In this document: in pieces, positions 47,718 through 51,032 of the stretch
Numbering within the stretch: the first letter of the stretch is position 1
Layout of the letters: each line of letters begins with the position of its first letter
Assembly (NCBI GenBank): GCA_944321455.1
Contig: CALULI010000001.1
Location: 1 to 51,032, forward strand
Direction of reading: 5' to 3'
Source: an uncultured Eggerthellaceae bacterium
Lineage (GTDB): Bacteria; Actinomycetota; Coriobacteriia; Coriobacteriales; Eggerthellaceae
Length of the DNA: 51,032 nt
Position numbers and translations under genes: made by a program
Notes under the pieces: generated by a model
Database searches by the model: none
The model's input: the letters and a program-made list of their open reading frames with translations, nothing else
What the model was told of the DNA's origin: nothing

Positions 47718-47974
47718 CGCGAAGGATTTTTGATGAGCGCTAGAGCCAAAAGCGCAATAGAAACCATGATGCCTAAGCGGATAAAGAACAGATCGAACTG
47801 CCCCAGAATATAGGACGCGCAGGAAACCAACACAATAATGAGTGCTGCCCACGCACACCAATGCGAAACACGGCTGTTGGTTTCATTGCGAAGATCAGCC
47901 TTTTCGTCTTCGGTGAGATTAGTTGATGATGGGTTATTGTTTTGCGTGCGTTCGTCGTTATCGGGCGCGCTCAT
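47714..47974 (-). CDS. Small two-span membrane protein
   Basis: 86 residues: a polar Asn/Asp/Glu-rich cytoplasmic N-terminus (1-38) and two hydrophobic spans (about 42-58 and 66-82). ATG 47974, seven bases after AAAGGA, is used; the frame is open further upstream without a site. No family recognised. Stop codon TAG at the edge of the tandem repeat. Confidence 0.6.
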   Translation of the reverse strand: MSAPDNDERTQNNNPSSTNLTEDEKADLRNETNSRVSHWCAWAALIIVLVSCASYILGQFDLFFIRLGIMVSIALLALALIKNPSR

Positions 47975-48064
47975 TGTTGCATCCTTTCGGCAAACCGATG
48001 AAGCATCATGATTATAGCAAGTAAATAGCACAAGCTTCATGCTGGGCTGATGGACCCGCAGTCC

Positions 48065-48994
48065 TTACAGGAACATCTGCACGCCAAAGTAGCCAAGAAC
48101 AATAATGCCCAGCACAATGCGGTAGATACCGAAGATGGTGAAGTCGTTTTTCTTGATGTAGCCCATCAAGAAGCGGATAGCAATTACGCCCATAATAAAT
48201 GCGGTCAGTGTGCCAACAACCAGCACAATAATTTCGGTCTGAGACATAACCAAGCCGTTAAGTATGTAGCGCACGGCGCGAACCAAACCCCAACCAAAGC
48301 AGACGGGAATTGCCAAGAAGAAGGTGAATTCGGCTGCAGCGGTACGTGAACAACCACACAGCATGCCGCCGATAATCGTGGCGCCTGAGCGGCTGGTACC
48401 AGGAATAATAGCCAAGCACTGGAACAGACCAATTTTAAGAGCCATCTTCCAGTCTACTTCGTAAGGATCAGTTACCTTGAACAGCTCCTTTTCGGCATCT
48501 TCAGCCGTAATGGGCTTAGCATGTTTGCCACGAGGCTGTTCGGTATCTTGCAACAGCTTTTCCGCGCGGCGGCGATTGCGCCACTCAATAACAATAAAGA
48601 TGATGCCATAGACAATAAGCATGGCGGCAACAACCCACGCGCTGTAAAGGTTCTGGTTTACCCATTCGTCAAACAGGATGCCGAACACGGCCGCAGGAAT
48701 ACAACCAATGGCAACCATGCCCCACATCCGCCACGTGTTGCGCTGCTCCACCTGCGTTTTCTTCGGCGAAAACGGATTGAGCTTATGGAAGAACGAAACA
48801 ATGACCGCCATGATGGAGCCAATTTGGATGACGACCAAAAACAGAACAAGGAAGTCAGGCGAAACATTGAGCTGGATGAATTCATCGACCAAGATCATGT
48901 GGCCCGTTGAAGAAATAGGGAGCCATTCGGTAATGCCTTCCACAATACCTAAGACCATGGCCTTTAATGCTTCAATTAATACGTCGAAAGACAT
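48065..48994 (-). CDS. uppP: Undecaprenyl-diphosphatase
   Basis: Recycles the undecaprenyl-PP lipid carrier for peptidoglycan and gives bacitracin tolerance (BacA). 309 residues, polytopic, with EGITEWLPISSTGHMI (19-34) and PGTSRSGATI, which form the active site. A charged insert (about 135-175, containing RNRRRAEKLLQ) is longer than in E. coli. Divergent from guaA. Confidence 0.95.
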   Translation of the reverse strand: MSFDVLIEALKAMVLGIVEGITEWLPISSTGHMILVDEFIQLNVSPDFLVLFLVVIQIGSIMAVIVSFFHKLNPFSPKKTQVEQRNTWRMWGMVAIGCIPAAVFGILFDEWVNQNLYSAWVVAAMLIVYGIIFIVIEWRNRRRAEKLLQDTEQPRGKHAKPITAEDAEKELFKVTDPYEVDWKMALKIGLFQCLAIIPGTSRSGATIIGGMLCGCSRTAAAEFTFFLAIPVCFGWGLVRAVRYILNGLVMSQTEIIVLVVGTLTAFIMGVIAIRFLMGYIKKNDFTIFGIYRIVLGIIVLGYFGVQMFL

Positions 48995-49142
48995 CTACGC
49001 TCCTTGTTTATTGCGTGGCTTCGCGCGCGTTGGTTTGGCTTCGGGTTCACCATTCTAGGATAAGACGGTCCAAATCCCTTGTTTTTTCACAAAGGCTCCG
49101 TGCAAAGCCGAACAAATAGACAAAATTGTGTGATTTACACCG

Positions 49143-49148
49143 TATAAT
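49143..49148 (+). promoter_or_regulatory. Probable -10 box of guaA
   Basis: TATAAT about 145 bp before the start codon; a TAGACA hexamer lies 20 bp upstream, a poor spacing. It would place the structured leader at 49170-49253 within the transcript. Confidence 0.45.
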
Positions 49149-49169
49149 TGAAGGGTTGTTGCAGATAGT

Positions 49170-49253
49170 GCGAGTTGTGGGCGGCACGAATCTGGAAACC
49201 CGAACCAGGAAACCCTCCAGATCTTCGCTTAGCCTGCCGCACGCCAACCTCGC
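49170..49253 (+). promoter_or_regulatory. Structured guaA leader RNA
   Basis: Three nested helices can form: GCGAGTTG with CAACCTCGC (49170-49177/49245-49253, one bulge), GCGGCA with TGCCGC (49181-49186/49235-49240) and ATCTGGA with TCCAGAT (49190-49196/49216-49222). The inner loop begins and ends in repeated GGAAACCC. Candidate cis-regulatory RNA for GMP synthesis; it does not match the purine-riboswitch core I know. Confidence 0.5.
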
Positions 49254-49291
49254 AACACCATGACAACCTACTACCAACAAAGGAGCTTTAC

Positions 49292-50917
49292 GTGACTACT
49301 TCAGCTACCAGCGCCACAAACAACGCTACCGAAACTGTTTTGGTTTTGGACTTTGGCGCACAGTATGGCCAGCTTATTGCTCGTCGTGTTCGCGATTTAA
49401 AGGTGTATTCGGAAATTGTTCCTTGCGATACTCCTGCTGATGAAATTGCTGCTAAAAAACCAGCTGCTCTTATTTTGAGCGGCGGTCCTGCAAGTGTGTA
49501 CGCTGAAGATGCTCCTTCTGTTGATCCTGGCGTATTTGAACTCGGCGTTCCCGTTTTGGGCTTTTGCTATGGTCAGCAGATTATGGCAACCACGCTTGGC
49601 GGCACCGTTGGTCACACCGAAAAAGGCGAGTACGGCCCTGCCCCACTGACGCGCTGTGATGCAGCAAACGGCGCGGGCGCTTCCGCTCTGTTCGGCGATA
49701 CTCCAGCAGAGCAAACGGTATGGATGAGCCATCGCGATGCCGTAAGCGAAGTTCCTGAAGGTTTCGTAGTAACTTCCACTACTGATGTATGCCCTGTAGC
49801 TTCCATGGAATGCGCCGAGCGTAAACTCTACGCCACTCAGTTCCACCCCGAAGTTAAGCACACCGAATACGGCAACCAGATGCTTTCTAACTTCCTGTTC
49901 AACATCTGTGGTTTGCAGCCTACTTGGACTATGGATTCCATTATTGAAGACTCCATTGCTGCCATCCGCGAACAGGTTGGTGATAATCGTGTAATCCTTG
50001 GTCTTTCTGGTGGCGTTGATTCTTCGGTAGTTGCCGCACTGTGCTCCAAGGCAATTGGCAAGCAGTTGGTCTGCGTGTTTGTAAATCACGGCCTGCTTCG
50101 CAAAAACGAACCTGAAGAGGTTGAAGAAGTATTCACCAAGCAGTTTGACGTTGACTTTATTCACGTACACGCTGAAGAGCGCTATGCAAAGCTGCTTGAT
50201 GGCGTTACCGATCCAGAACAGAAGCGCAAGATTATTGGTACCCAGTTCTGGGAAGAATTCTTTGCCGTTGCACAGGATTTGGACGGCGTGAAGTTCTTGG
50301 CTCAGGGTACGATTTATCCTGACATTATTGAAAGCGGTGCACGCAAGACAGGCGGTAAGGCTTCCACCATTAAGAGCCACCACAATTTGATCCCCTTCCC
50401 AGAAGGCGTTCACTTTGATTTGATTGAGCCATTGGATCACTTCTTTAAGGATGAAGTTCGCGCATTAGGTACCGCGCTTGGTTTGCCTGACCATATTGTT
50501 CACCGTCAGCCTTTCCCAGGACCTGGCTTGGCAATTCGTATTATCGGTGCGGTAAGCCCTGAGAAGCTTGAGATTCTGAAGAACGCTGATGCCATCGTTC
50601 GCGAAGAGTTGGATGCCTACAACCAGCGCCTGTACGAAGAAACAGGCGAGCGCAATTCCGAGCATTCTTGTTGGCAGTACTTTGCGGTATTGCCTGACAT
50701 TAAGAGCGTTGGCGTTATGGGAGATGAACGCACCTATCAGCGTCCCATTATTTTGCGTGCGGTTGAATCGAGTGACGCGATGACTGCCGACTGGGCGAAG
50801 TTGCCTTACGATGTACTGGCGAAAATTTCGAGCCGCATTGTGGCAGAGGTTCCCGGTGCGAATCGCGTGTGCTACGACATTACGTCAAAGCCACCCGCCA
50901 CGATTGAGTGGGAGTAA
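49292..50917 (+). CDS. guaA: GMP synthase (glutamine-hydrolysing)
   Basis: Converts XMP to GMP. The 541-residue protein has the glutamine amidotransferase half with GFCYGQQ (catalytic Cys) and QFHPEV (catalytic His), the ATP-pyrophosphatase P-loop GLSGGVDSSV, and a dimerisation domain ending KPPATIEWE. Start is GTG 49292, seven bases after AAAGGAG; the frame opens at 49175 but those 39 codons cover the leader. Preceded by a structured 5' region. 50918-51032 holds a tandem decamer and a small inverted repeat, no gene. Confidence 0.97.
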   Translation: MTTSATSATNNATETVLVLDFGAQYGQLIARRVRDLKVYSEIVPCDTPADEIAAKKPAALILSGGPASVYAEDAPSVDPGVFELGVPVLGFCYGQQIMATTLGGTVGHTEKGEYGPAPLTRCDAANGAGASALFGDTPAEQTVWMSHRDAVSEVPEGFVVTSTTDVCPVASMECAERKLYATQFHPEVKHTEYGNQMLSNFLFNICGLQPTWTMDSIIEDSIAAIREQVGDNRVILGLSGGVDSSVVAALCSKAIGKQLVCVFVNHGLLRKNEPEEVEEVFTKQFDVDFIHVHAEERYAKLLDGVTDPEQKRKIIGTQFWEEFFAVAQDLDGVKFLAQGTIYPDIIESGARKTGGKASTIKSHHNLIPFPEGVHFDLIEPLDHFFKDEVRALGTALGLPDHIVHRQPFPGPGLAIRIIGAVSPEKLEILKNADAIVREELDAYNQRLYEETGERNSEHSCWQYFAVLPDIKSVGVMGDERTYQRPIILRAVESSDAMTADWAKLPYDVLAKISSRIVAEVPGANRVCYDITSKPPATIEWE

Positions 50918-50958
50918 GCAGACGGCTCGGAAATTGCAATCCACCTGAAATTATTCCA

Positions 50959-51028
50959 GTGAACATCGGTGAACATCGGTACGCATAAATCATCATAGCC
51001 ACCAGCAACTTTCAAGAATAATGAAAGT
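50959..51028. repeat. Tandem decamer and inverted repeat after guaA
   Basis: GTGAACATCG occurs twice in tandem (50959-50968, 50969-50978), followed by ACTTTCA/TGAAAGT (51008-51014 and 51022-51028). Without the adjoining sequence the role is unclear; the inverted repeat has no T-tract. Confidence 0.4.
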
Positions 51029-51032
51029 CCAA

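Noticed and set aside
49397-50440. A 347-codon minus-strand frame over guaA
   Set aside because: Antisense shadow of guaA; no motifs and no ribosome site.

Overview
The window is bacterial, estimated at 47-50% G+C, and almost certainly from the actinobacterial class Coriobacteriia (Eggerthella/Cryptobacterium-like). I infer this from several traits seen together: a SecE with a long basic N-terminal extension, a zinc-type S14 (RpsZ), a zinc-LID adenylate kinase, a CBS-domain family II pyrophosphatase, a four-subunit pyruvate:ferredoxin oxidoreductase, a CaiB/BaiF-acyl-CoA dehydrogenase pair, and mostly NAD/flavin/amino-acid rather than sugar metabolism. The genus is a guess.

Layout, left to right. 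(1) 1-4.7 kb: a translation/transcription cluster read on the minus strand from a consensus promoter at 4656-4684: tRNA-Tyr, tRNA-Thr, tRNA-Met, tuf, rpmG, tRNA-Trp, secE, nusG, rplK, rplA. (2) 4.8-11.1 kb: a PutP-type sodium/solute symporter divergent from an aspartate-type aminotransferase, then a membrane zinc-ribbon protein with a discoidin-like domain, a HAD phosphatase and an Old Yellow Enzyme family reductase. (3) 11.1-15.2 kb: the complete riboflavin operon ribD-ribE-ribBA-ribH under an FMN riboswitch with its own attenuator. (4) 15.3-18.5 kb: porG-porD-porA-porB. (5) A polytopic GT-C-like membrane protein. (6) 20.9-30.4 kb: rplB to secY (the distal S10 operon plus the spc operon), followed by adk. 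(7) 30.5-36.4 kb: five unrelated metabolic genes (CoA-transferase, acyl-CoA dehydrogenase, SstT, ArsC/Spx-like, NudC). (8) 36.5-41.7 kb: rpsL-rpsG-fusA-rpsJ-rplC-rplD-rplW from a consensus promoter at 41631-41659. (9) 41.8-51 kb: pyrophosphatase, two small membrane proteins, the UvrD/PcrA helicase, chorismate mutase with DAHP synthase, undecaprenyl-diphosphatase and guaA.

The genes mostly serve core growth: ribosome assembly and elongation factors, Sec translocation, flavin and aromatic precursors, pyruvate oxidation via ferredoxin, PPi removal, GMP synthesis and lipid-carrier recycling. No prophage, insertion sequence, CRISPR array or defence island is visible.

The most interesting material is non-coding. 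A 21-bp element (13 of 21 positions invariant in four copies) sits in the same orientation upstream of three translation operons, and directly upstream of the -35 box of both clear translation promoters. The normally continuous S10 operon is split between rplW and rplB by about 6.2 kb. Structured leaders precede guaA and sstT. Hairpins fill two spacers inside the spc operon. A 22-bp direct repeat lies at the left edge. A small membrane-protein gene ends in what looks like a CAA-to-TAA change inside an in-frame hexapeptide repeat. All positions and structures were worked out by eye, without alignment or folding software.
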